This document shows, one piece after another, positions 8,654 through 16,504 of a DNA stretch of 53,067 bases (position 1 is its first letter; each line of letters opens with the position of its first letter). The notes beneath the pieces are model-generated. The model saw only the letters and a program-made list of their open reading frames with translations. It made no database searches and had not been told where the DNA came from. The DNA is taken from NCBI GenBank assembly GCA_000824845.1, contig CCNC01000178.1, positions 1 to 53,067 on the forward strand. Reading direction: 5' to 3'. A program made the translations under genes and the position numbers. Source of the DNA: Mesorhizobium sp. ORS 3359 (lineage in GTDB: Bacteria > Pseudomonadota > Alphaproteobacteria > Rhizobiales > Rhizobiaceae).

Positions 8654-9688
8654 ATGACTGGACCCATGAAAGCCACCGTAGCCGACATCGCCCGAAGCTG
8701 CGGCCTGTCGACCGCGACCGTCGACAGGGTGCTGAACAACCGTCCGGGCGCGAGCGCCGCCAACCGGCAGCGCGTGATGGAAGCGGCCAAGCAGCTCGGC
8801 TATCTGCCGACACTCGACCAGGTCGTGCTGCCGTCGAAGCCGGCGCATCTCGAATTCTTCCTGCCGATCGGGTCCAACGCCTTCATGGCCGACCTTGCCC
8901 ACCACATCGAGGATTATGCGGCGCGCCTGCCCCTGGTCGCGTCGTGCCGCATTCACAATCTTGCCGGCATTTCGCCCGGCGCGCTGCAGGGCGCGGTGGA
9001 GAATTTGTCGCTCAAGGCCAATGGCGTCGGCGTCATCGCCGTCGATCACCCGCGCACGCGCAACATCCTGCGCGAGCTGGTCGAGGCCGGGATCAGGCTG
9101 GTCACGCTGGTCTCAGACGTGCCGGCGGCGCCCCGCTCGGCCTATGTCGGCATCGACAACCGCATGGCGGGGCGGACGGCGGCGCTGCTGATGGGGCGAT
9201 TCCTCGGCGGCCGCACCGGGCATCTGGCGATGATGGTCGGCTCGCGCTCCTATCGCGGCCATGAGGAGCGCGAGATGGGCTTCCGCTCGGTGCTGAGCGA
9301 GGAGTTCCCCAATCTCACCGTGTCCAGCGCCGTCGAGATCAACGACGAGCCGGACGCCAGCTACCGCGCCACCATCAAGGCGCTGCACGACGAACCGGAT
9401 CTGCTCGGCATCTACTGCGTCGGCGGCGGACGCTCCGGCGTCGCCAGGGCGTTGCTGGAAGCCAAGCCGCGCAGAAAGCCGGTCTTCATCTGCCACGACC
9501 TGACCAAGGAGACACGGCGCTATCTCGTCGATGACCTCGCCGACGTCGTCATCGACCAGAATGCGCGGCTGATCGCCGAACAGTCGGTGATCCGCCTACT
9601 CGGCTCGATCGCCTCCTCGGCCCCCTACCTGACCAAGAAATTCATCGAGCCGCGTCTGATCTTCAAGGAAAACGTGCCGGTGCAGTAG
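8654..9688 (+). CDS. LacI-family transcriptional regulator
   Basis: DNA-binding regulator of 344 residues. The LacI helix-turn-helix is at the N-terminus (TVADIARSCGLSTATVDRVLNNRPGAS), followed by the hinge region and a periplasmic-binding-protein-like effector domain (SAYVGIDNRMAGRTAALLMG at about residues 163-182). It is the last gene of the sugar import set, 48 bases after the ATPase, so it most likely senses the imported sugar or a product and controls this operon. ATG 8666 (MKATVADIARS) is an alternative start that fits the family N-terminus slightly better. I could not identify its operator with confidence. Confidence 0.92.
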   Translation: MTGPMKATVADIARSCGLSTATVDRVLNNRPGASAANRQRVMEAAKQLGYLPTLDQVVLPSKPAHLEFFLPIGSNAFMADLAHHIEDYAARLPLVASCRIHNLAGISPGALQGAVENLSLKANGVGVIAVDHPRTRNILRELVEAGIRLVTLVSDVPAAPRSAYVGIDNRMAGRTAALLMGRFLGGRTGHLAMMVGSRSYRGHEEREMGFRSVLSEEFPNLTVSSAVEINDEPDASYRATIKALHDEPDLLGIYCVGGGRSGVARALLEAKPRRKPVFICHDLTKETRRYLVDDLADVVIDQNARLIAEQSVIRLLGSIASSAPYLTKKFIEPRLIFKENVPVQ

Positions 9689-9776
9689 GCCGGCAATGGG
9701 TGCCGGCGGGTGGCTATTCGGATTTGTCTGATAATTGATCCCGCAATTCTGCACAGCAGCTATGCACGTTTCGCAA

Positions 9777-9805
9777 TTGCCGAATCGTTGGGCAACTCGT
9801 ATTTA
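9777..9805 (+). promoter_or_regulatory. Predicted sigma-70 promoter of the small RNA
   Basis: TTGCCG (9777-9782) and TATTTA (9800-9805) are separated by exactly 17 bases. The predicted start, around 9811-9813, falls just before the first hairpin of the small RNA. The upstream stretch 9689-9776 otherwise shows no gene. Confidence 0.55.
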
Positions 9806-9811
9806 TGAACC

Positions 9812-9925
9812 TGTCGGATGTCTTCCTCCTCCCAGACACCGGCGCTGAGTGCGGTACACCTCCTCCCGTGCCGTATTCGAAATCAAGCCCGCTGCCACCT
9901 CCTCCCGGCAGCGGGCTTTTTCTTT
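9812..9925 (+). ncRNA. Alpha-r14-like small RNA with three anti-Shine-Dalgarno loops
   Basis: A region of about 114 bases folds into three successive hairpins, and each loop shows CCTCCTCCC (9825-9833, 9859-9867, 9898-9906). Hairpin 1 pairs TGTCT with AGACA, extended by CGG/CCG around a bulged A. Hairpin 2 pairs GGTAC with GTGCC. Hairpin 3 is a perfect 10-bp stem, GCCCGCTGCC (9887-9896) with GGCAGCGGGC (9907-9916), followed by TTTTTCTTT, and so is also the terminator. This layout and loop sequence are known from the alpha-r14 (Smr14C/NfeR1) RNA family of Rhizobiales, trans-acting RNAs that pair with ribosome-binding sites of many mRNAs. It lies between the LacI gene and the convergent TetR gene. 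Assignment is by motif and architecture, without a covariance-model search. Confidence 0.8.
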
Positions 9926-9971
9926 GCCCCGCAGTGTCTCCGTAAGCTGCGTTTAGCGCGGTAAGCCGCGC

Positions 9972-10553
9972 TCAGCGCGCCCGGAAGGAAGCGATCAGGC
10001 TTTCGGCCATGCGCACGAATTGCGCGCTCGGGCCTTCGGCGCCGACGCTCTGCATCGAGACGCGGGCGCCTTCGAGCAGCAGCGACAGCGTGTCGGCGAG
10101 AAGCTCCGCCTGGCCGATGCCGGCATCGCGGCAAAGCGCAACCAGCTTTTCGCGCTGGGCTTCCTTCAGCTCCTTGATGACGCGCCTGGCCGGATGATCG
10201 GTCTCGGTGAGCTCGACGGCGGCATTGGCCATGTCGCAGCCGCGGCTGTCGGCGCTGAGCAGTTCCGAAGCCTTTTGGACCCAGGCATGCAACTGGGCGA
10301 GCTTGTCGCCCGGATGCCTGGCCTCGAACTCGTCCCAGATCCTTGAAGCCTTCGCCGCCGTGGCGCGCAGGCATTCCACGACCAGCTCGTCCTTGGACTC
10401 GAAATGGCGGTAAAGCGTCATCTTGTTGGTGCCGGCAGCCTCGGTGATGGCGTCGACGCCAACGCCCTTGATGCCGTGCTTGTGGAACATGTCCTGCGCC
10501 GTCTCCAGGATTCGATCCCGGGGACGGGAACGCTCCGCGACGCCGTCACTCAT
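9972..10553 (-). CDS. TetR-family transcriptional regulator
   Basis: DNA-binding repressor of 193 residues. The TetR helix-turn-helix lies at about residues 12-58 (ILETAQDMFHKHGIKGVGVD, then TNKMTLYRHFESKDELV), followed by an all-helical ligand-binding domain with little recognisable similarity. The start at 10553 has AAGGAGATCATC in front of it. The gene is divergent from the small ORF and RND efflux operon, and two copies of an inverted repeat lie between them, so it very probably represses the pump operon and itself. The inducing ligand cannot be predicted. Confidence 0.92.
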   Translation of the reverse strand: MSDGVAERSRPRDRILETAQDMFHKHGIKGVGVDAITEAAGTNKMTLYRHFESKDELVVECLRATAAKASRIWDEFEARHPGDKLAQLHAWVQKASELLSADSRGCDMANAAVELTETDHPARRVIKELKEAQREKLVALCRDAGIGQAELLADTLSLLLEGARVSMQSVGAEGPSAQFVRMAESLIASFRAR

Positions 10554-10596
10554 GATGATCTCCTTTCGTCGTTTCCAAAAAAACCGTCGCCACCTC

Positions 10597-10625
10597 TTGA
10601 CTAGGGTGTTACCGGTCTGTAACTT
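10597..10625 (+). promoter_or_regulatory. Predicted promoter of the RND efflux operon
   Basis: TTGACT (10597-10602) and TAACTT (10620-10625) are spaced by 17 bases. The first TetR-type inverted repeat lies between and over the two boxes, so a bound repressor would block polymerase. Confidence 0.55.
10608..10623. promoter_or_regulatory. TetR operator candidate, copy 1
   Basis: Inverted repeat GTTAC-CGGTCT-GTAAC lying within the predicted promoter of the efflux operon. A second copy with the same arms and spacing follows 24 bases away, centre to centre. Confidence 0.75.
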
Positions 10626-10631
10626 TTAGAT

Positions 10632-10647
10632 GTTACTTACTGGTAAC
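10632..10647. promoter_or_regulatory. TetR operator candidate, copy 2
   Basis: Inverted repeat GTTAC-TTACTG-GTAAC, identical in arms and spacer length to the copy at 10608. The 24-base distance between centres is a little over two helical turns, so the two sites lie on roughly the same face of the DNA. The rest of the 10554-10800 gap shows no gene. Confidence 0.72.
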
Positions 10648-10800
10648 ACCTATATCACTCCCCGTCAAACGACAAGGCCCTCCGATAGCCTGCCAGAGTG
10701 AGATAGGACGAAAAAACAGCCTGTCATGCGGCTTCGGCCGGTGAAAAAGAGAAAAGCGGTCCGTGATCAATCGATGCGGACCGAGCAAGGAGCCGCTCCT

Positions 10801-11040
10801 ATGCAAAAGCGCAAAGACCTGACGATCGACGAAGCCGTCCGGGATCCGATGATCCGGCTGGTGATGAAGGCGGACGGAATCGACCCCAAAGCCTTTGAAC
10901 GGATGCTGCGCCAGCGCGCGGCGAAACAGGCGCCGGACGATGAAATCCTGCCTTCCTTCCTGCAGGATTCCGGTTCCGGCCGGACCCGGCGCCTGCGCCA
11001 TTTCGCAAAGCCGTTCGGCGAGGCAACCGCATCATGGTAA
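10801..11040 (+). CDS. Small hypothetical protein leading the RND operon
   Basis: Predicted cytoplasmic protein of 79 residues, starting MQKRKDLTIDEAVRDPMIRL and continuing with a charged helical core (KADGIDPKAFERMLRQRAAK). I see no membrane segment, signal peptide or known domain. AAGGAG lies about 10 bases before ATG 10801; a longer in-frame start at 10726 is possible but lies close to the operator region. The last codons overlap the start of the RND pump gene (its ATG at 11034, this stop at 11040), which indicates translational coupling. From memory, similar short proteins lie beside rhizobial efflux genes; I cannot verify this here. Function unknown. Confidence 0.72.
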   Translation: MQKRKDLTIDEAVRDPMIRLVMKADGIDPKAFERMLRQRAAKQAPDDEILPSFLQDSGSGRTRRLRHFAKPFGEATASW

Positions 11041-14000
11041 ACTTTTTCGTCAACCGCCCGATCTTTGCGTCGGCGATCGCCATCATCATGGTGCTCGCCG
11101 GCGCCATCGCCTATTTCCTTTTGCCGGTCTCGCAATTCCCCGACATCACACCGCCGCAGGTCGTGGTCAGCGCCCATTATCCGGGCGCCAGTGCGCAGGT
11201 CGTGGCCGATACGGTCACCACGCCGCTCGAGCAGCAGATCAACGGCGTGCAGGGCATGACCTACATGTCGTCGACGAGCTCAAATGACGGCTCGTCCACC
11301 ATCACCATCACCTTCGACGTCGGCTATCCGCTGAGCACGGCGGCCGTCGACGTGCAGAATCGCGTCAGCCAAGCGGCGTCCTCCCTGCCGGCCATCGTCA
11401 ACCAAGGCGGCGTGACGATCAAGAAGCAGAATCCCAATTTCGTGCTGATCGTTGACCTCACCTCGCCGGACGGATCGGTCGATCCGGTGGCGCTGAGCAA
11501 CCTCGCCTATCTGCAGGTCGTCGATCCGCTGAAGCGCCTGCCCGGCGTCGGCGACGTGCAGATCTTCGGCGAGCGCCGCTATTCGATGCGCGTCTGGCTC
11601 GACCCAGACAAGCTCGCCAATCTCGGCATCACCGCCGTCGACGTCCAGAACGCCATCGCCGAGCAGAACGTGCAGGTCGCCGCCGGCAAGATCGGCCAGT
11701 CGCCGGCGCCGGCCGGGACGGCCTTCGAGATGCAGGTCAATGCCGTCGGCCGCCTCAGCGACCCCAAGGAATTCGGCGACATCGTCGTGCGCGCCAACTC
11801 TCAGAACGGCTCGCTTGTGCGGCTGCGCGACGTCGCGCGCATCGAGCTCGGCGCGCTGCAATATTCGTCATCCGCCTTCTTCGGCAAGGACCCGACGGTG
11901 GTTTTGGCCGTCTACCAGATGCCCGGCTCCAACGCCCTCGACCTGCAGCAGCGGGTGAAGGACAAGATGCAGGAGCTGTCGCAGCGCTTCCCGAAGGGCG
12001 TCCACTACGCCATGCATTACGATACGACGCGCTTCGTGTCGGCCTCGATGCATGACGTGCTGATCACTCTCGGCGAAGCGCTGGTGCTGGTCGTGGCGGT
12101 GGTGTTCATCTTCCTGCAGAGCTGGCGTACCACCATCATCCCGACCATCGCCATCCCCGTGTCGCTGATCGCGACGCTGGCGATCATGTATATGCTGGGC
12201 TTCTCGCTCAACATGCTCTCGCTGCTCGGCATGGTGCTGGCGATCGGCCTTGTCGTCGATGACGCGATCGTCGTTGTCGAGAATGTCGAGCGACAGCTGG
12301 AAGCGGGCTTGAAGCCGCTTGCCGCAACGCGCGCGGCCATGGCCGAAGTGACCGGGCCGATCATCGCCACCACGGCGGTGCTGATGGCGGTGTTCATTCC
12401 CGTCGCCTTCATCCCGGGCGTCTCCGGCCGACTCTACAACCAGTTCGCGCTGACAGTCGCGATCTCGGTCGGCATCTCGGCCTTCAACTCGCTGACGCTG
12501 TCGCCGGCGCTGAGCGCTGCCTTCCTGCGCCATCGCGGCGAGACCCAGTTCGTGCTGTTCCGCTGGTTCAACGCCGGCTTCGAATGGCTGTCGCATGCCT
12601 ATGCGCATGGCGTGCGCATCCTGATCAAGCTGCGCTGGATCATGCTCGGCCTGTTCGCGGCCGGCCTCGTCGCCACCTATTTCGTCTGGCAGAAATTGCC
12701 CTCGACCTTCCTCCCCGTGGAGGACCAGGGCTATTTCTTCGTCGTCATCCAGCTGCCGGACGGCGCTTCGCTCGAACGCACCGACGCGGTGGCGCAGAAG
12801 GCGCGCGACATCCTGCAGAACACGCCCGGCGTCGACATCGTCGGCTCGATCAGCGGCCTGAACTTCCTCACCAGCGCCGCGCAGTCGAACTCGGCGGTGG
12901 AGTTCGCCATCCTGAAGCCGTGGGACGAGCGCGGGCCAGACCAGAGTGCCTCGAAACTGGTCGAACAGGTGCGCGGCAAGCTCTTGCAGATGCCGGATGC
13001 GTTTGCGCTCTCCTTCGATCCGCCCTCGATCCCAGGCATCGGCACCACCGGCGGCTTCGAGTTCCAGGTGGAGGACCTATCGGGGCGCGGCAGCGCCGCG
13101 CTTAACGATGTGACGCAGGCGCTGATCGCCGAGGCGCGCAAGCAGCCGGAGCTCAATCCGCAGCAGCTGTTCTCGTCCTTCTCGACCTCGACGCCGCAGT
13201 TCAACTACGACCTCGACCGCAGCAAGGCGAAGCTTCTCGGCCTCAACCTGCCGGATGTGTTCAACACGCTGCAGATCTATCTCGGCTCGCTCTACGTCAA
13301 CGACTTCAACCTGTTCGGCCGCACCTTCCGCGTAACCATCCAGGCCGACAAGGACGCGCGCGCCGACGCCACCGACATCTCCAGGCTCTATGTGCGCAAC
13401 GCGTCAGGCGGCATGGTGCCGCTGAGCACGCTGGGCAAGCTGGTGCCGATCGTCGGACCCGAGACCGTGCCGCATTACAACAACAATGCCTCGGCCCTGA
13501 TCAATGGCGGCGCTGCCCCCGGCTTCTCGTCCGGTCAGGCGGTGGCGGCCATGGAGCGGGCGGCGGCCAACGTGCTGCCGCGCGACTTCGGCTATGAATG
13601 GACCGGCATTACCTTCCAGGAGCTCAAGGCCGGATCGATCGCCTCGGTCGTCTTCGGGCTGGCGATCGTCTTCGTCTTCCTGATCCTGGCGGCGCAATAT
13701 GAAAGCTGGGCGATGCCCTTCATGGTGCTGCTCGCCGTGCCGCTGGCTCTGTTCGGCGCCTTCATCGTGCTCATGCTGCGCGGCATGCAGATCGACGTCT
13801 ATTCGCAGATCGGCTTCGTCATGCTGATCGGCCTGGCGGCCAAGAACGCGATCCTGATCGTCGAGTTCGCCCGACGCCGGCGCGAGGAGGGCCTGACCAT
13901 CGTCGAGGCCTCGATGGAGGCCGCGCGGCTGAGGCTGAGGCCGATCCTGATGACCGCCTTCGCCTTCATCCTCGGCGTGCTGCCGCTGATGTTCGCGACG

Positions 14001-14231
14001 GGCGCGGGCGCCGCCAGCCGGCAGTCGATCGGCACCACCGTCTTCGGCGGCATGGTGGCGGCGACCATCCTGTCGCTGGTCTTCGTGCCCGTCTTCTACG
14101 CGGTGATCGAACAGCTGCGCGAGCGCGGCGAAAAGCAACCAGCCGAGGGACACCACGGTGCCCCTGAATCAAAGGAAATTGAATCGACCGCCGAGCCTGC
14201 GCTTCAGCCACTCGCCCAGGCGGCCGAATAG
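11034..14231 (+). CDS. RND multidrug efflux pump, inner-membrane subunit (HAE1/AcrB family)
   Basis: Proton-driven inner-membrane pump of 1065 residues with the AcrB/MexB architecture: a first helix (FFVNRPIFASAIAIIMVLAG), a large periplasmic loop, a membrane block, then the second repeat. The proton-relay aspartates are seen in GLVVDDAIVVVENVER (about residue 408) and the partner lysine in GLAAKNAILIVEF (about residue 940). The trimer would extrude drugs or metabolites through an outer-membrane channel encoded elsewhere. The adaptor gene follows 15 bases downstream. The gene order pump then adaptor is the reverse of acrAB. Expression is probably controlled by the divergent TetR protein. Confidence 0.96.
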   Translation: MVNFFVNRPIFASAIAIIMVLAGAIAYFLLPVSQFPDITPPQVVVSAHYPGASAQVVADTVTTPLEQQINGVQGMTYMSSTSSNDGSSTITITFDVGYPLSTAAVDVQNRVSQAASSLPAIVNQGGVTIKKQNPNFVLIVDLTSPDGSVDPVALSNLAYLQVVDPLKRLPGVGDVQIFGERRYSMRVWLDPDKLANLGITAVDVQNAIAEQNVQVAAGKIGQSPAPAGTAFEMQVNAVGRLSDPKEFGDIVVRANSQNGSLVRLRDVARIELGALQYSSSAFFGKDPTVVLAVYQMPGSNALDLQQRVKDKMQELSQRFPKGVHYAMHYDTTRFVSASMHDVLITLGEALVLVVAVVFIFLQSWRTTIIPTIAIPVSLIATLAIMYMLGFSLNMLSLLGMVLAIGLVVDDAIVVVENVERQLEAGLKPLAATRAAMAEVTGPIIATTAVLMAVFIPVAFIPGVSGRLYNQFALTVAISVGISAFNSLTLSPALSAAFLRHRGETQFVLFRWFNAGFEWLSHAYAHGVRILIKLRWIMLGLFAAGLVATYFVWQKLPSTFLPVEDQGYFFVVIQLPDGASLERTDAVAQKARDILQNTPGVDIVGSISGLNFLTSAAQSNSAVEFAILKPWDERGPDQSASKLVEQVRGKLLQMPDAFALSFDPPSIPGIGTTGGFEFQVEDLSGRGSAALNDVTQALIAEARKQPELNPQQLFSSFSTSTPQFNYDLDRSKAKLLGLNLPDVFNTLQIYLGSLYVNDFNLFGRTFRVTIQADKDARADATDISRLYVRNASGGMVPLSTLGKLVPIVGPETVPHYNNNASALINGGAAPGFSSGQAVAAMERAAANVLPRDFGYEWTGITFQELKAGSIASVVFGLAIVFVFLILAAQYESWAMPFMVLLAVPLALFGAFIVLMLRGMQIDVYSQIGFVMLIGLAAKNAILIVEFARRRREEGLTIVEASMEAARLRLRPILMTAFAFILGVLPLMFATGAGAASRQSIGTTVFGGMVAATILSLVFVPVFYAVIEQLRERGEKQPAEGHHGAPESKEIESTAEPALQPLAQAAE

Positions 14232-14246
14232 GATTGGAGACCAAAA

Positions 14247-15395
14247 ATGCGTAGATGGAAAATCGCTTTAGGCGCCGCCGTCGCGGTGGGCGCAGTGTCG
14301 GTTGCAAGCGTCCACCTGCTGAATCCGGGCTATCTCGGCGGCGGCACGGCGGGCGCGGCGCCCGCCCCGGCGGCCTTCGTCATGCCGGTGCCGGTGGTGA
14401 ATGTCGTGAAGAAGACGCTGCCGATCTATCTCGACTATGCAGCGCGGGTTGAGTCGATCCGCAGCATCACGCTGCAGGCGCGCGTGCCGGGCTATCTGCA
14501 GGAGCAGACCGCGGCCGACGGCAGCGACGTCAAGCAGGGCGACCTGCTCTACCGGATCGCGCCGGAGGATTATCAGGCCGCGCTCGACCAGGCGAAGGCG
14601 CAGGTGCAGCGCGATACCGCGACGCTCGACTATGCAAAGTCCAATCTCGGCCGCGGCACCGACCTCGCCAAGGCCGGCTATCTCGACAAGGACAGCTTCG
14701 ACCAGCGCACCAGCAATCTTCGCGCGGCGCAGGCCGCCCTTGCCGTCGACCAGGCGGCGGTGCGGACCGCCGAGCTCAACCTTGGCTATGCCGAGATCAA
14801 GGCGCCCTTCTCGGGCCGGATCGGCCGCAACCAGGCTTCGGTCGGCACGCTGGTCAGCGTCGCCGGCACGGTGCTGAACACGCTGGTGCAACTTGACCCG
14901 ATCTATGTGACCTTCAATCCGAGCGAGACCGATCTCGTGCAGATCGAGCAGGCGAAGGCCAACGGTCCGATCGCCGTCGACGTGCTCCTGCCCGGCGAGA
15001 CCAAGCCCAGCCAGAAGGGTGAGCTGACCTTCATCGACAACACGATCGACCACTCGACCGGCACGATCACGGCGCGCGCCACGATCGGCAACGCCAAGTT
15101 CACGCTGCTGCCTGGGCAATATGTGCGGGTGCGGCTGCATGTGAAGGAGCAGCCCAACACGTTGATGGTGCCGCAGGTGGCGCTGGGTTCCAGCCAGCTC
15201 GGCAAGTACCTTTATGTCATCGGCAAGGGCAACACCGTCGACCAGAAGCTGGTGTCGCTTGGGCCGACCGACGGCGACCTGATTTCCGTGACCTCCGGCA
15301 TCTCCGAGACCGACCAGGTGATCACGGGCAATCTGCAGAAGATCGGACCCGGAATGCCGGTTTCTCCCTTGCCGCAACCGAAACCGGCCAGCTGA
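14247..15395 (+). CDS. RND efflux periplasmic adaptor subunit (MFP/AcrA family)
   Basis: Periplasmic adaptor of 382 residues that links the RND pump to an outer-membrane factor. A single N-terminal hydrophobic helix (IALGAAVAVGAVSVASVHLL) anchors it; there is no lipobox cysteine. The lipoyl halves are seen in ITLQARVPGYLQEQTAADGS and AEIKAPFSGRIGRNQASVG. A coiled-coil hairpin lies between them (about residues 105-175, rich in Ala, Gln and Asp), and beta-barrel and membrane-proximal domains follow. TTGGAG precedes the ATG. It is the last gene of the operon, followed by a 13-bp-stem terminator. Confidence 0.95.
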   Translation: MRRWKIALGAAVAVGAVSVASVHLLNPGYLGGGTAGAAPAPAAFVMPVPVVNVVKKTLPIYLDYAARVESIRSITLQARVPGYLQEQTAADGSDVKQGDLLYRIAPEDYQAALDQAKAQVQRDTATLDYAKSNLGRGTDLAKAGYLDKDSFDQRTSNLRAAQAALAVDQAAVRTAELNLGYAEIKAPFSGRIGRNQASVGTLVSVAGTVLNTLVQLDPIYVTFNPSETDLVQIEQAKANGPIAVDVLLPGETKPSQKGELTFIDNTIDHSTGTITARATIGNAKFTLLPGQYVRVRLHVKEQPNTLMVPQVALGSSQLGKYLYVIGKGNTVDQKLVSLGPTDGDLISVTSGISETDQVITGNLQKIGPGMPVSPLPQPKPAS

Positions 15396-15420
15396 TAACC
15401 CCCATCAGTTTCCGGTCCGA

Positions 15421-15456
15421 CGGCGCCCTCGACTCCCACGTCGAGGGCGCCGTTTT
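15421..15456 (+). terminator. Intrinsic terminator of the RND operon
   Basis: A perfect 13-bp stem, CGGCGCCCTCGAC (15421-15433) and GTCGAGGGCGCCG (15440-15452) with a 6-base loop, is followed by TTTTGTT. It lies 25 bases after the adaptor stop and just before the end of the convergent LysR gene, so it separates the two transcription units. Confidence 0.9.
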
Positions 15457-15468
15457 GTTATGGGGGTC

Positions 15469-16404
15469 TCAGACTGCTCCCGATGCCGGTCCCGTACGGT
15501 GCCTGCCGGGATTGCTCGCCAGCAATTCGACCAGGCCGGCAATGTCGGAGCGTTCCGCCTTCGCCGGCAGCATGAAGGCGCAATAGGGCTGGCCGAGGCG
15601 GACGGAGACGGACGACAGCGCGATCAACCGACCGGCTTCGAGATCAGCGCTCGCCATGATCCGTTGGCCGAGCGCTATCCCCAGCCCCAGCCGCGCGGCG
15701 CCGATCGCCAGGCTGGACAGGCCGACGCGGCGGCCATGCGACGGATCGGGCGCGCGGTTGCCGCCGGCGGTGGCGAACCAATCCGCCCAGCTGGGATGCG
15801 AGGCGTAGTTGGGACCCCAGTTGGTGTGGATGAAATGGCTCTCATGCATGTCGGCCAAGCCGGCAGCTCCTTGGCCGTAGCGCTGCCAGAAGTCGGGCGA
15901 TGCGACCGGCAGCACCTCGTCATGGACAAGCCGCATCATCTTCAGCGCCGGATAGTGGTAGTCGCCGTAGGAGATGCGCAGGTCAATGTTCTGGCGCACC
16001 ACGTCGACGGGATCGTCCTCGACCCGGACATCGATCGCCATCTGCGGAAAACTGTCGAGCAGCACCGCAAGCCTCGGCGCTAGCCAGAGCTCGGCAAGCG
16101 AGAACGGCACGCTCACCACAAGGCGCGTGCGCAAGCCGCCTTCCAGCATGCGCCTGCCGACCGCCGCGATCTCGCCCAGCGCATGCGCCGTCTGCGGATA
16201 GATGGCGTGGCCGGCATCGGTCAGCGCGATGCGGTTGCCGTTGCGCATAAAGAGCTGCTTGCCGAACCAGTCTTCCAGGTTGCGGATCTGCTGGCTGACC
16301 GCGGCCGAGGAGACGCCAAGCTCGCCGGCGGCAAGCGTGAAGGAGCCGGCGCGGGCCGCGACCTCGAAGGCCCGCATCGCATTCAAAGGTGGAAGCTTTT
16401 CCAC
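15469..16404 (-). CDS. LysR-family transcriptional regulator (GcvA-like)
   Basis: DNA-binding regulator of 311 residues. It begins VEKLPPLNAMRAFEVAARAG, the characteristic N-terminus of the GcvA branch, with the winged helix-turn-helix in residues 5-65 (LGVSSAAVSQQIRNLEDWFG) and a LysR substrate domain after about residue 95. I chose GTG 16404 because CGAGGGCAGAAC sits before it; a frame extension to 16518 would lie over the promoter of the divergent gene. It is divergent from the 2-oxoglutarate oxygenase gene with exactly 100 bases between the starts, so it is the likely regulator of that enzyme. The effector is unknown. Confidence 0.9.
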   Translation of the reverse strand: MEKLPPLNAMRAFEVAARAGSFTLAAGELGVSSAAVSQQIRNLEDWFGKQLFMRNGNRIALTDAGHAIYPQTAHALGEIAAVGRRMLEGGLRTRLVVSVPFSLAELWLAPRLAVLLDSFPQMAIDVRVEDDPVDVVRQNIDLRISYGDYHYPALKMMRLVHDEVLPVASPDFWQRYGQGAAGLADMHESHFIHTNWGPNYASHPSWADWFATAGGNRAPDPSHGRRVGLSSLAIGAARLGLGIALGQRIMASADLEAGRLIALSSVSVRLGQPYCAFMLPAKAERSDIAGLVELLASNPGRHRTGPASGAV

Positions 16405-16452
16405 GTTCTGCCCTCGAAAGATTTTCTTGTCGGAGCCTAACAATTTTCCGCG

Positions 16453-16481
16453 TTGCGGCAAAGTTTTCCTTGCGGTGTAGT
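16453..16481 (+). promoter_or_regulatory. Predicted promoter of the 2-oxoglutarate oxygenase gene
   Basis: TTGCGG (16453-16458) and TGTAGT (16476-16481) are spaced by 17 bases, 23 bases before the ATG. It lies in the 100-base divergent region shared with the LysR gene. I could not define a clear LysR binding site in it. Confidence 0.4.
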
Positions 16482-16504
16482 GGCTTCGGATTTTGGAGGA
16501 CGCA

